Assembly: GCA_015143295.1 (NCBI GenBank)
Contig: CM026573.1
Span: 3,817,950-3,881,949, forward strand
DNA: 64,000 bases
Reading direction: 5' to 3'
From: Tetracentron sinense
Taxonomy: Eukaryota; Streptophyta; Magnoliopsida; Trochodendrales; Trochodendraceae
In this document: piece by piece, positions 21,349 through 31,895 of the stretch
Layout: the number at the start of each line of letters is the position of its first letter
How positions within the stretch are numbered: position 1 is the first letter of the stretch
Translations under genes and position numbers: made by a program
Notes under the pieces: generated by a model
Seen by the model: only the letters and a program-made list of their open reading frames with translations
Databases searched by the model: none
What the model was told of the DNA's origin: nothing

Positions 21349-22741
21349 TGACATATTCCGGTGTCAAAACAAGTGAGTCTAGGTGTCTAGGTGTGTATTT
21401 TGTGTCATTGCTTTCAAGCATTCACGACAAGTGAAGTTGAAGACCGAAAAAGACCCGTTGAAGTCTCGGTTGATCATTTCCTTCATAAGATGGTAAGTGA
21501 CCTAGATACCATACTACCATAGGTGGAAATTGACTTAGAATAATCCTAATATCATACCTTAGGTGGTGAGTGACCTAGATTAATCATACGGACCCTAGGT
21601 GGTGAGATAAGTAGTGCAAAACAACTTAAAAATTCTGAAATTTTTCAAAAAACAAAAGTTGCTTGTTTTGGGCATATCTCCCAAATCCTAGCTTAGATTT
21701 TGCTCCATAATATGTCAAAACTACCATGTCGAAAAGAGCTACAACTTTCATGAATGGTGCGAGACCTAAAAACGAAGTTTTAATTTCAGATTTACACCTC
21801 AGGATCGACCCTGACCATTTAGGGTCGACCTTGGGTATAGAAATTTTTGTATGAGGAAAATAGGCAGAGAAGTGAAAAAATGGGGGTTGACCCTGGAGGA
21901 TGATCCGGTCGACCGAAAGGTACACTTTGGTTGACCGAACCATCCTTGTGGGTCGACCCCGATATGGAGTTTTGCTATAATTCCTTCTAAATCGATTTTT
22001 TTTTGACTTTTTTGGGTTTTTAAACCACTTTAGCAACTTCTAAAACCTTATTTTTGATCCTCTATTTATTGTGAACCCTTCTACTTTGTGGAGTATAACT
22101 TTGGGAAAGTATTGAGAAGGTTTTTAACTCCTTCTAGAGTTTATAAAAGCTTTGGAATATTATTGTTATCCTCCCCTTGGTTAGCTTCCTTCAACCTAGA
22201 GTTTGCAAGCTTAAAGCTACAATTTTGCTTGTTTGGACTTGTCCTTTGAAGGAGTCCATCTAGGTATTGATTTCTATCAAACCATCAACCCGTTCTGGAT
22301 AGAACACCTTGGCCGGAATGTTCTGGAGCCTTTGCGAAGGAGATCGATCCGAGAAGGATCGTCGATGTGTGAATTGGTCGGTGGAATCCGAAGCCGTCAT
22401 TGACGGAGATCAATCGGAAGGTCATGGATTGTTTTTGAGACACAAAGAGAAGTACAAGAGGCTGTTGTTGATCACGGGACTTGTGAGTACGTGATGACTT
22501 TTCGAGGTGTAGAGAACTAAGAACTGAAGGATCGTGGTGTCGAGTCCGAAGGAGTCAAGTTCGAGTCTTGTAAGTTCTTGTTTACTTTGTCTTAGTGGAT
22601 TCTCATGGCTAGACTAGGTCCCGTGGTTTTTCCCGAAAGAGTTTTCATGTAAAAATCCTTGTGTTGTGGGATGCTTGGCTTTCTATTTTCCGCACTTAAA
22701 GTACATCATCCCTTAACTTAATAACTTAATTGTTAAAACAT
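21349..22741 (+). mobile_element. Probable solo LTR, SIRE-like Ty1-copia, copy 1
   Basis: The segment begins TGACATATTCCGGTGTCAAA, carries several GGGTCGACC/GGTCGACCGA motifs in its middle, and ends with a GGTCCCGTGGTTTTTCCCGA block followed by a CTATTTTCCGCA motif. This order is typical of the long LTRs of SIRE-like copia elements. No internal coding region adjoins it, so it would be a solo LTR. Target duplications were not found, so the ends are approximate. Confidence 0.5.
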
Positions 22742-24044
22742 AAAAATGGTAGATAGACTTATAGGAAAACCGAACCATCCCCTTATCTTGTGAGATTCTC
22801 AACTCATACATAGATTTGGGATTCACCGAATTGTGATTTTTTCAAAATCAACAATCATAATAATACAAGAGTTAGACTAGATATGATATTAACCTCAATT
22901 AATATTCAAATCCTTAATTCATGCATATTCATGTAAATCTCTTGATAATCCATAACCTATTCTTATTTAAACATGCAAAACATCTTAAAAGGGTTAATTA
23001 TAAGGGATATCGACCTTAGGGATCCTTCCATTGGATCCAAATCGCTAGATGAAGCTCCTTCAACTTTGGGTTGATCTTCAAGCTAATCTTCTCCTCCTCC
23101 AAGCAAAACCCTTCTTCTTTAAGCTAAATCTTCTTAAAATCCTAGGTTTTCCCCAAATCTCTCTCAAATTAGGTTAAAAACCATTTAGAGTCTAAAACCC
23201 TCGAATTAGAAGTGTTATTTATAGCCTAGGGGTTTACAACCCTCATTTCTGAACTTTTAAAAAATTCTGGGCACAATGCGGTCGATTGTACCTACATTAC
23301 AAGATATCGCACCTGAGGGTGATCTGTCTCATATCACACAAAGAGTTTCTATAATTTACTGACTGAGTGCGATTGATCGCATCTTACCTGTGATCGATCG
23401 CAGCTAGCACAGTTCCTGTTGTTTTTCAACAGCACTAGCACTAGCACCCTATCTTCTTCAGCATCAGCCCATCAGTATGCTTATTTTACTTTAAAACATT
23501 TAAGTAAATGTTTCATTTACTTTAAGTTTTAAATTAAAATAAGAAAGTACCCCCTATTTGGATTCAATAAAAAATACTAAAAAAATCAAATTCCTTATAA
23601 ATCAAAATCTAATTTCCCAGTTTTAGGCTAAAAACTGAAAATCTCTTTCCTCGTAAGATTTTCGATAGCCGAGTTAACTACTCTATACTTAATATTAAAA
23701 TCTCATAAAATCACATACCTTTATTTAACCTATAAACATTCATTTCCGGGAAAAATCATCTCAAAATTCAATAATTTATGTTTTTGCTACAACCACACCC
23801 CTTCTAGAATTTTTGACATTCCTGCATTTAATAATTTTAAATTTTTATTTAAAATTATTAAGGAACAATGCATCATATATATTAAAACACATCATTGACC
23901 ATTTAAACCCTTATTAATCGTATAAATGATATGAAAGAAAATTTGGGTCTCTGTACAAAGAACCCTGGGTGTATTTACGGAAAAAACCCTACTACATAAG
24001 AAAGTAAAGGAAAAGGACAAAAATAAAAATAAAGAATTTTGTTT
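22742..24044. other. Noncoding LTR-like or intergenic DNA, copy 1
   Basis: Pyrimidine-rich, AT-rich DNA with no gene. It may be the far part of an LTR interrupted by the copia LTR to its left. A GATCGATCGC-rich stretch at about 23280-23410 is the only local feature. Confidence 0.35.
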
Positions 24045-24240
24045 AGATTAACTATGAAGAGTTCGTAGGAGCAACCCAAAAATGTCATGACTGGATAGTT
24101 TGGGAATTACTGGAAAATATTTTAGCTGATAGAAATACCTTCTTTTGTATCCTAATTTCTAAACTACCCCCTTCTCAAAAGCATATTTTTGGGTTGCTTC
24201 CGTCGGCTCTTGAACTTGAGCTCATCTTCAAAGTTAATCT
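24045..24240. mobile_element. MITE with AGATTAACT termini, copy 1
   Basis: The left end AGATTAACTATGAAGAG and the right end (complement AGATTAACTTTGAAGATG) are inverted. Both arms carry the AGCAACCCAAAAATG motif shared with the elements at 26873-27529 and 30484-30687. No coding sequence is present. The counterpart in the second segment lies near 54650-54844. Confidence 0.6.
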
Positions 24241-24648
24241 CAATTTTCAAAGGAAAGAAACAAAAAATGAAATATTAATAACAATAAAAAGTACGAAAAG
24301 ATTATTTTCCTGTGCGTATTCTGCTATAGTGGAATGCACACACCTCCCCAGCTTGCCATTTGTCTCTTTTGACTCCTGTTAACTATTATTAAGATTCACT
24401 ATCACTTAAGATTAATGAATCTAATATTGATTTTTATTAAAAAAAAATTAACTCTTGGGTTAGTTAATCTTAACACCGTACGATATCACGTCAGCTAACA
24501 TACTCGCATTCATTTCAGTACTTAAAGCAAATATATTCATTTAATGCAAATATATCCGTTGATGTGACACCGTCTCATTCACATTTGGGTGGTAACGCAA
24601 TAGAGTGATCTTGTAGGACTTTATATGTGCCATGGGATGTATGTTGAC

Positions 24649-25153
24649 TAGGGCTACACAAAGCCCGTTCGTGCGACTCGGCTCGGCTCGGTTTGGTCCG
24701 AGATCGGCCCGGCCCGAAAGCTAATTCAAGCCAACCCAAGCCTAGAAAAAAAGCCCGAAAGCTAATTCAAGCCGAGCTCGGGCCAACCCCAATGCGGCTT
24801 GGCCCGGCTCGATGGAGGTTCGGTTTGGCCCAAACTCGGCTTGGCTCGAATATTATTAAAAAAATAATAAAAAAATAAAAATATTATTTATATATATAAA
24901 TAATATAAAATATTATTATTATTTTTTTAAAAAAGGATTCAAGCCGAGCTCGAGCCAAGCCAAGCCTGACTCGAGCTTGAATCAATTTGGGCCGAGCCAA
25001 GCTTCAAGCCAAGATTTTGAATTTGGGCCAAGCTTCGGGCAGCACATTCAAATGCCATTTCGGGCCTAGCCGGGCTTCAGGCCGAGATCAAATCTATTCA
25101 AGCCGAGTCGGGCTTGGCCAAGCTCGGTCAAGCCCAGCCCGAATACAGCCCTA
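24649..25153. mobile_element. hAT MITE with perfect 8-bp target duplication, copy 1
   Basis: The element begins TAGGGCTACACAAAGCCCG and ends CGAATACAGCCCTA. ATGTTGAC flanks it on both sides (24641-24648 and 25154-25161), the 8-bp duplication expected of hAT transposition. The 505-bp interior is made of GCTCGG/CCGAGC motifs around an AT-rich centre. Confidence 0.9.
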
Positions 25154-25257
25154 ATGTTGACTTGAGCACTAGGTTGAGAATTAATTAGGGGTGTAAACAA
25201 AGAGAATAGAGTAGTGATTAGCTGACCCTGGGTCCGCTTCTTATCTTACCTCTATGC

Positions 25258-25751
25258 TAGGGCTGTCAACGGGTCAGATTCGGACCGGATCTGCCTAGAT
25301 CCGAATTTGATCTGATTAAGAATCTGATAGATCCGAACCAGATTCGAGATCCGGCGGATCATGAATTAATCGATCCGAATCCGAATCCGATTATATTTGT
25401 AAGATCCGAATCTGATCTGATTCGATTAAGGTTAATTTAAAAAAAAAACTCTATTTTAATTTTTTTTTAAATCTAATAATACCTTAATTAACTCAAATTA
25501 ATTGTTAATTTGTTTTAAATTAATACTTAATGCATAGAAAATCTATTTAATATATTTAAAATCATTAAGAAAAGTTATTATAATCAGATTAGATTTTAAT
25601 CGGATCGGATCACCCTATATCCAGATCCGATCCGATTATAATCGGATTCCACCGATCCGATCCGAATCCGATCCGACGGATCACATATAGGGTCCAAAGT
25701 CCTGCTAATCGGATCGGATCCGGATCTTGATCCGATCCATTGACAACCCTA
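25258..25751. mobile_element. hAT MITE rich in GGATCCGATCCG motifs, copy 1
   Basis: The left terminus TAGGGCTGTCAACGGGTC is inverted at the right as GATCCATTGACAACCCTA. The flanks CTCTATGC (left) and CTTAGTGC (right) are a decayed 8-bp duplication. In the second segment the right flank is CTCTGTGC, closer to the original. Arms of repeated GATCCGAATCCGAT surround an AT-rich core. Confidence 0.88.
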
Positions 25752-26872
25752 CTTAGTGCTCTCGTGTCCCTTTTAACACCCTTTTAACCCTAATTAAACT
25801 TGACTAAATTAAAGTTTAGTTTTATTTTTTTTGAAAAACTAGGGTGAGTAAATCTTTTCTATAGTTGGTGACTGTGAGTATTTAAAAGTGGGACGTGGAC
25901 CAATGAAGACTGGGCATTTTGTTATATAATAGAAATCACAGATATGTTAAGCATTTCCAAGAGGATATGATCCCAACTCGACTTATAAGTAGGAGCAGTG
26001 ATAAGCGGAGCCATGGGTCCGTTATATATCTTATCCCATGTCTCTTTTAACATCCCTTAACCTTATTTAGGCTTTACTAAATTAAAATTAAGAATTTTTT
26101 TTTTTTTTTTTTGAAAAACCATGGTTGGATTGCGTGATCTTAGGAGTAACTGAATCTTAACCACAATTGACGAGTATTTAAAATTGGGGGCGTGGGCAAT
26201 GAGGATCGACCATTCCCTTACATTACAAAATAGAATCACGGGTACATTAACTATAGAGCGTTGGGACCCGTCAGTGACTTATGTTAGATGGTGTAAGGTT
26301 GGCTCCCCAATCCCGATTGGGTGATACCGTGATAATGGGGGCACCGGTCGGTCAATGTTTATTGGACCGTGATTATTAGTGAGTGTGTTGTTGACGCAGC
26401 GACTTCAAGTCAATCTGGTGGTGATTTTTTTTTCCATCCATGTGTTTGGAAGAAGGCTTCTCAAAAATATGGGTTCACACCATTGGTTTCTAAGTTACTA
26501 ATTTTACAAAATGCTACCCCAATCGTAGTCGTAATAGCAGTCACAATCACAGTTGCTGTCTTCCCTAGACGTAAAGTGGTCACATAAGTGTATCGATCTC
26601 CATGTGTTATAGGGTAACAACAACACATGTTACTGAACCCACATTGCGTCTAGGGTTAACACTCCTCTTAATTTTAAGGTATTAATTTATGATAGTATAG
26701 ATGAAGGTCAACAATTTTTTTCTTGCTAATGATGGGATTACCACTAATGAAAGCAAGTAATAGAAACTAACATTTTGTAAGCTTTTCCCACATATTACTT
26801 TTGTCTTTGGTGAGAAAAAAACAAATTAATAATTACCAAGAAGATTATTATTCATCTTAGTGGTGTATATTA
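25752..26872. other. Intergenic DNA with two decayed fold-back MITEs, copy 1
   Basis: Around 25768-25910 and 26035-26210 are degenerate copies of the fold-back family described at 45670-46066, recognised by TGTCYCTTTTAACA and AATCTTAACCACAATTGACG. The rest, including a short frame at 26369-26587, shows no recognisable gene. Confidence 0.45.
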
Positions 26873-27529
26873 GTTGAGTTTAACTATGAACAAGAGTTCT
26901 AGTTGAAGAGATAATCTGAACAAATGAACAACCAAAAATATGCCTTGATAGCCTAATAAGAGTATTTTGAAATTTTAGAAAAAAATTTAACAATCTTCAC
27001 ATTTCTTTTTGAGATTAACTATGCTAGGAGCTCTGGGTTCAAGATCCAACTAGAACAACCAAAAATATGCTTTCCAAATGACCCATCTCATGTTCAAGCT
27101 GGACCCTCCTTACATTAATATAATTTTGCACTTTTAACCAAAAAAAGGAGGAGTTTGGAAATTACAATACAAAGGAAGGCAAATTTTCTACCAACTAAAA
27201 GTTTTTCCTTTATGCTATGTTTGGTTGTCGTGAAAATAGGTGAAAAACATGGAAAATAAAAGAACATTTTAGAATTTTTATACAATTTGTAGTTGTGTTT
27301 TGTCTAATTTTCTTTTCTTTACTTATTCACTCGGCAACCAATCATAGCTTTAATTTCCAAACCACCCTGTCAAGGCTTATGTTTTTGGGTCCAGTTGGCT
27401 CTTAACGGGATATTTTATTCAAAGCTAATCTCTTCTTTTATCTATGTAATTTTCAAACAATCCCCACCATATGTTGGGTTGCTCGAATTATCTCTTCAAT
27501 GGGAGCTACTGTTCATAGTTAAACTCAAC
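26873..27529. mobile_element. PIF/Harbinger-like MITE with TTA target duplication, copy 1
   Basis: The ends GTTGAGTTTAACTATGAAC and GTTCATAGTTAAACTCAAC are perfect inverted repeats. TTA flanks both sides (26870-26872 and 27530-27532). Inside, the AGAGATAATCTGAACAA/GCTCGAATTATCTCT arms continue the symmetry. A related terminus (GAGATTAACTATGCTAGG) near 26991 suggests a nested or rearranged relative. No coding region. Confidence 0.8.
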
Positions 27530-27532
27530 TTA

Positions 27533-27927
27533 ATACACTATAATAAAAAATAAAAAATAAAAAATAAAAAATTCAACTATTATACAACATTGATCCTCAT
27601 TTACGACCTCCTTTTATCCAATCTTGGTCCCCTTATTGTCAAGAAATTCACACTACCATCGTCTTCATTCCTCAAAGGCAAAAAAAAAAGTTGGAACACC
27701 CTCCACTATGGCTTACAGAAGAAAAGATGAACTCACAGCAATTAAGTATCCTAAACGAAATATATATAGAGATATTTATTTTCTATAATACATAGGAGTA
27801 TATTCCAATATACTGTGTCATCGACTACATGTTTAACTACTACTTTCATCTAAATAAAATACAGATATTAATTTCCCTGTACCAACATCAAACAAGTAGC
27901 CCATCCACTATTTCTACTTAGATACTT
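27533..27927 (-). other. 3' flank of SOBIR1, copy 1
   Basis: Noncoding DNA downstream of the minus-strand gene. It probably includes the 3' untranslated region near 27800-27927. An AAATAAAA run (about 27541-27570) is low-complexity. Confidence 0.5.
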
Positions 27928-29835
27928 CTAATTTTTAATCTGAGACAGCATGGTTCGAACTTCCTTACTGTTGGGTCTCTCCTTTGGATCTTCCACACTA
28001 CAGAAGCAAGCAATCTTTAGAACAAGTAGCATCTGATTCTCAAACCCATTTCCCATCAGCTTAGGATCAATCGCTCTGGTTGGTTTCTCAGAGCTCATCA
28101 CATTCCTCAGCCATTTCACTTGGCTCATCTCATCAGTATGCTGAAAGAAATCATCAGACGGAAGCTTCCCCATAACCAAAACCGCCAACAGAACTCCAAA
28201 GCTGTAAATGTCACATTTGTCGGTAAACTTGAGCGTCTGGTGATACTCCGGTGAAATATACCCCACCGTTCCGGCCACATTGGAGGTAGTCACATGGGTG
28301 TTCGCGTCAGGGACTGCCTTGGCTAGCCCGAAATCCGCAATTCGTGCTTCCATATCGTCGTCGAGAAGGACGTTTGCTGGCTTCAGATCTCTGTGGATTA
28401 TACGTGGGCTGTGGTTCATGTGGAGGTACTCGAGTCCTGCAGCGACACCCAAAGCAATCCGGTACCGGGCATTCCAGTCTAATTCTCTGGTTCCTTGTGA
28501 GACCTGGTTCAACACATCTTGTAAGCTTCCATTTTTCATGAACTCGTATACTAGGTAATGGCAGTCGGGTCTTGAAACATGGGCTAGTAGAGGAAGTAGG
28601 TTCCGGTGCCGGATTTGACCGACGGTTTGGATTTCTGATCGGATTTGCCGGAGTTTCTTGTTTAGAAGCTTGCTATCTTCTTCTGTGAGTTCAGCAGCGT
28701 CGAGTTGGGCTTGAATTATCTTCTTGATGGCAATCATTTTCCCGTTGCTGCCGGGTAATTCAGCTTTGTAAACTTCTCCACAGCCTCCTCTTCCTATGAG
28801 CTCAAGAGATGAGAGTCCATCTTCCTTCTCTAAAAAGGCTAGATCTTCAGCTTTCTTGATCATTGGACTGTAGATTGATGGGCCTGAGTACTTCTCTCCT
28901 CCCTTGATGATAATCAAGAACAGTTTAAACAGCACACAACATATGAATCCTGATATAATTCCATCAATTGTACCGGCAAAGAACCCAAAGATCCAACCTT
29001 TCAGTTTCCTTTTGCTTTTGTTATGTTTGTCGTGTACGGCTAAAGGAGCAGGGGCTGCGGAATCATCTGAATTGGAGGATTTATTGTTCGACTTCGAATT
29101 CGAAGGAGCCATGGCATTTCTTGTCGAATTCTCGGCAAATATATAGCGTTTTGGAAGAACGTTCAGCCCAGATACTGGATATTCCAGCTGGTTCATTGCC
29201 GGAACTGGGCCTCGGAGATAATCATTCCCCGAAAGGTTGAGAAATCGGAGATTACGAAAAGAACGCAACGATGTTGGAATTTTTCCGGTAAACAGATTGT
29301 CGGCAAGAGAGAGGTTTTCGAGGTTCGGAAAATATTTCAAGAAGCTCAAGTCCCCAGAAAAGCTATTCGAAGAAAGATCGAGGACTCGGAGACTTAAGAG
29401 CGACGAGAATTCCGACGGAATTTTACCGGAAAATCTGTTGTTTCGGAGGTTCAGGACTTGCAACTTCCGGCAATCAACGATTTCAGAAGGAATACGGTCA
29501 ACGAGGTGGTTGTTAGGGAGAGAGAGCTCTTTGAGCTCGGAGAGCCGTCCGATGGACGGAGATAAGAATCCTCGAAGCCCTTTTGATTTAAGGACGATTC
29601 GAGTGACTCGGAGTACCGACGAGTCACCGGATATTCTCCTCTCGCAGAGAATCCCATCAGAGTTGCAGGATTGGTGTCCCAGTGGATTTCGTTGACCGTT
29701 GAAACCCAAATCAGATTTGAAAAGTGAGAGAGCATCTAGATCTGAATGGTCGAGATTCAATCTCGCCTGGATAAGAAGGGCGAGAGAGAGGAAAACGAGG
29801 AAAGAGAAATAGAGTCTACCGGGAAGAGACCCCAT
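27928..29835 (-). CDS. SOBIR1: SOBIR1-type leucine-rich repeat receptor-like kinase, copy 1
   Basis: An intact 635-codon frame without introns. Residues 1-24 are a signal peptide. About five LRRs follow (roughly 76-205), then a Ser/Asn-rich juxtamembrane stretch and a basic patch (KSKRKLK, 273-279). The transmembrane helix (280-310) has glycines at 280, 284, 288, 292 and 296 in GxxxG spacing. The kinase has GRGGCGEV (348-355), Lys371, Glu401, HRD (481-483) with Lys485 and Asn488, DFG (501-503) and GTVGYISPEY (522-531), so it should be catalytically active. Length and the PGSNGK, DPKLM and NSKEVRTMLSQIK stretches identify SOBIR1. In established biology SOBIR1 constitutively binds LRR receptor-like proteins and, with BAK1, transmits immune signals at the plasma membrane. 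Odd here: Asp291 and Cys299 lie within the helix, where copy 2 has Ala and Trp; position 7 is Arg versus Thr. Confidence 0.95.
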   Translation of the reverse strand: MGSLPGRLYFSFLVFLSLALLIQARLNLDHSDLDALSLFKSDLGFNGQRNPLGHQSCNSDGILCERRISGDSSVLRVTRIVLKSKGLRGFLSPSIGRLSELKELSLPNNHLVDRIPSEIVDCRKLQVLNLRNNRFSGKIPSEFSSLLSLRVLDLSSNSFSGDLSFLKYFPNLENLSLADNLFTGKIPTSLRSFRNLRFLNLSGNDYLRGPVPAMNQLEYPVSGLNVLPKRYIFAENSTRNAMAPSNSKSNNKSSNSDDSAAPAPLAVHDKHNKSKRKLKGWIFGFFAGTIDGIISGFICCVLFKLFLIIIKGGEKYSGPSIYSPMIKKAEDLAFLEKEDGLSSLELIGRGGCGEVYKAELPGSNGKMIAIKKIIQAQLDAAELTEEDSKLLNKKLRQIRSEIQTVGQIRHRNLLPLLAHVSRPDCHYLVYEFMKNGSLQDVLNQVSQGTRELDWNARYRIALGVAAGLEYLHMNHSPRIIHRDLKPANVLLDDDMEARIADFGLAKAVPDANTHVTTSNVAGTVGYISPEYHQTLKFTDKCDIYSFGVLLAVLVMGKLPSDDFFQHTDEMSQVKWLRNVMSSEKPTRAIDPKLMGNGFENQMLLVLKIACFCSVEDPKERPNSKEVRTMLSQIKN

Positions 29836-29884
29836 GTTATCAGTGAAGTGGGAATTTGTTTGTTAATTTTGATTTATTTATAAA
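29836..29884 (-). promoter_or_regulatory. Core promoter and leader of SOBIR1, copy 1
   Basis: On the gene strand a TATA-like TTTATAAATAAA (29873-29884) lies about 40 bp before the ATG at 29835, leaving a very short leader of AT-rich sequence. The 2-kb tandem unit starts at 29881, inside this box. Promoter use is inferred. Confidence 0.55.
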
Positions 29885-30483
29885 GAAAGCCGCGTGGAAA
29901 ATTTGGAACGTGGGGACCACTGGGGAGTGTCGAGAGGGATTTGTTAAATAAACTACCATTTCTACCCTAATATTAGACTTCAAATTTTGTCATGCCCTTA
30001 TGTTGCCACGTGTCCTATGACACTCTTTTGTAAGATTCACACAGCCTTAGGGTTTAACCATCTACCCTTAAAAAATATTAAAATTTATTTTTAACATGGG
30101 TTAAAATTCACTAATTTTTAGGATTAATTTTTTTTTTCTAAAAACCAAGGATAGGTGTGCAAATTCGAGAGATAGATGAATCTTAACCACAATTAATAGG
30201 TGTGAATAGGGACATGTGGCGACTTCATGGGCATATCTCTTTAGACTCCGGTTATAACTAGAGAGAATTTTGAGTCCTGTTATTATTTTCCTCTTCTTGA
30301 GTGAGTAGGGGCATACCTCAAGTTAAAAGTGTGAGCAATGTGTGGTGTGTGTTAGTTACATGGTAAAATTTCTACCAAAAAAACGATGTGTGCCGGAGGG
30401 AGGAGTGCTTTCAATCATTTTTCAAACTTTCACAACACGCAACTCTTTTAACACTTTAAGAAAACAAATTTTTTTTTAGAAAA

Positions 30484-30687
30484 TAACTATCAAGAGTAGC
30501 TCCCATTGAAGAGTCAATCGGAGAACCCCAAAAATTGCTTTAGGAAAGAGTATTTATGAAAAAAATGCATTGTTAAAAAATACCCCTATTTATATTCATA
30601 ATTACTAAACTACTACTACCAAAACCAAATTTTGGGTTGCTCCGGTTGATTGTTCAACCAGAGCCAGAGCTCCTATTCATAGTTAAC
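30484..30687. mobile_element. MITE with TAACTAT.../...ATAGTTA termini
   Basis: The left arm TAACTATCAAGAGTAGCTCC and the right arm CTCCTATTCATAGTTAAC are inverted. Inner arms share AGTCAATCGGAG/CTCCGGTTGATTG and the CCCAAAAATT motif. It recurs in the other 2-kb units at about 32500-32705, 61066-61266 and 63088-63290. Confidence 0.55.
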
Positions 30688-31689
30688 TTTTTTTTTTCAA
30701 AAGATTAATAGCGTATAGGAGCTCCGGTTTAAAAGATAACATAACATATAGGAGCTCTGATTTAAGAGATAACATAACGAGTCCTTAGCTCGTCAACTGA
30801 CGCGTGAGGCATACGGCATGACAACAGATTACCTCTCCTCTCGCAGATGCCCAAGATCTACACTTAGGGTTATTCAGTTGACACGTGAAATGATGTTCTA
30901 CTAAGGAGGTGATAGTATGCATCTCAGATGTTCTGTTGGACAGTAATGCATACATTCCCAGCTCATCATGTGTGCTTTTTGGCACCCATTAATTGTGGTT
31001 AAGATTTACCCATCCTTAGGGTTAAATAATTTAATTTTAATTTTTAGAAAATATCTTAAAAAGGTAACCATATGAATGAGTGAATTCATAACCAAGGTTA
31101 ATTTTTTAAAATATTTTCCTAAAAACTTGGTTTAGATAATTTAACTTTAGGTATGAATGAATCTTAACCACGGTGAGTAGATGTCAAAGAGGACATGTTG
31201 TGAGTTTGGAAGGTGTGCATGTACTACTCAACGAAATGTGTAATGTATGTTATCACTCCCCCTAGTTAAATACCTTCCCACACGTCAGTTGAAGAGTATC
31301 CTGGGTATCTGCCATGCGGCATACCTAGCTCAATGTGTATGGTTGAGGAAGGAGTGCTGGCTACCCAGCAACATATTTCAACGGTTTTTCAAATGGGAAA
31401 TGTTTAACTTACCCCTCATTAGACAATGTAGTCAAATGTTTGATCCTCATTGGTTCATGCCTTTTTTTTTGTCACATACCAACTGTGATTGAGATTCACT
31501 TATACGTTAAAGTAATCTAATCTTAGTTTTTTTTTTTTTTTAAACAAAATATAAAATTTAACTTTCTTAAGTTTAACCATAGTTAAAAGAGTATTAAAAG
31601 GACAAGTGAACATCACATTGACTACATAGTCAAACGCATGGTGGGCTAATCACTGCCCTTTTTTAAAGGCCTCGGTTTGTCTTTGGCGG

Positions 31690-31895
31690 CCTAGAAAGGA
31701 CTCTTAGGGTAACCATAGAATAAGGGACATGTGGCGTTAAAAAAGGAGAGTTATTTCATTTTCTCCCCATGATTTGACTTCTCCCCACTTGATATCCCTT
31801 CTCCTTTATCTCAACACTTTATCACCATGTGTCATATAGTGTGAGGAGAAGTCAAAATCATGGGACCTATGATTTTGACTTCTCCACCACTTTTT
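31690..31895. mobile_element. Truncated TIR element related to 44998-45281
   Basis: From CTAGAAAGGACTC through AACCATAGAATAAGGGACAT, this matches the reverse complement of the complete element at 44998-45281. It stops at CCACCACTTTTT, before the second arm. The truncation point coincides with the junction between the two 2-kb units. Confidence 0.7.

Larger units (their letters stand above)
29881..31895. repeat. 2-kb tandem unit, first unit of copy 1 (SOBIR1 upstream region)
   Basis: The unit begins TAAAGAAAGCCGCGTGG and is followed at 31896 by a second unit beginning TAAAGAAAGCCGCATGG. The two are collinear with small indels. Within it lie fold-back MITEs of the CACGTG family (about 30003-30225, 30985-31205, 31478-31625), a MITE at 30484-30687, and at its right end a truncated TIR element (31690-31895). 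ACGTG words (for example GCCACGTGTCC near 30005) lie about 170 bp upstream of SOBIR1. The ORF-like stretches inside are not genes. Confidence 0.92.

Noticed and set aside
21626..22036. 136-codon minus-strand frame (and its counterpart at 52230-52547)
   Set aside because: It lies inside the probable copia LTR, is shortened by changes in copy 2, and has no domain.
19659..23800. A complete gypsy element flanking the copia LTR
   Set aside because: Only a TGTAACGACC-type start is visible. I found no matching end, target duplication or gag-pol, so only LTR-like DNA is reported.
28280..29735. Several open frames of 65-152 codons on the plus strand or in other frames over SOBIR1 (also at 58860-60315)
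   Set aside because: They are antisense or frame-shifted shadows of the SOBIR1 coding sequence with no domains of their own.
30785..31492. Small frames within the 2-kb units, repeated in every unit (61365, 61828, 63388)
   Set aside because: Their recurrence is due to unit duplication. They overlap MITE arms and differ by frameshifts between units, so there is no sign of coding constraint.
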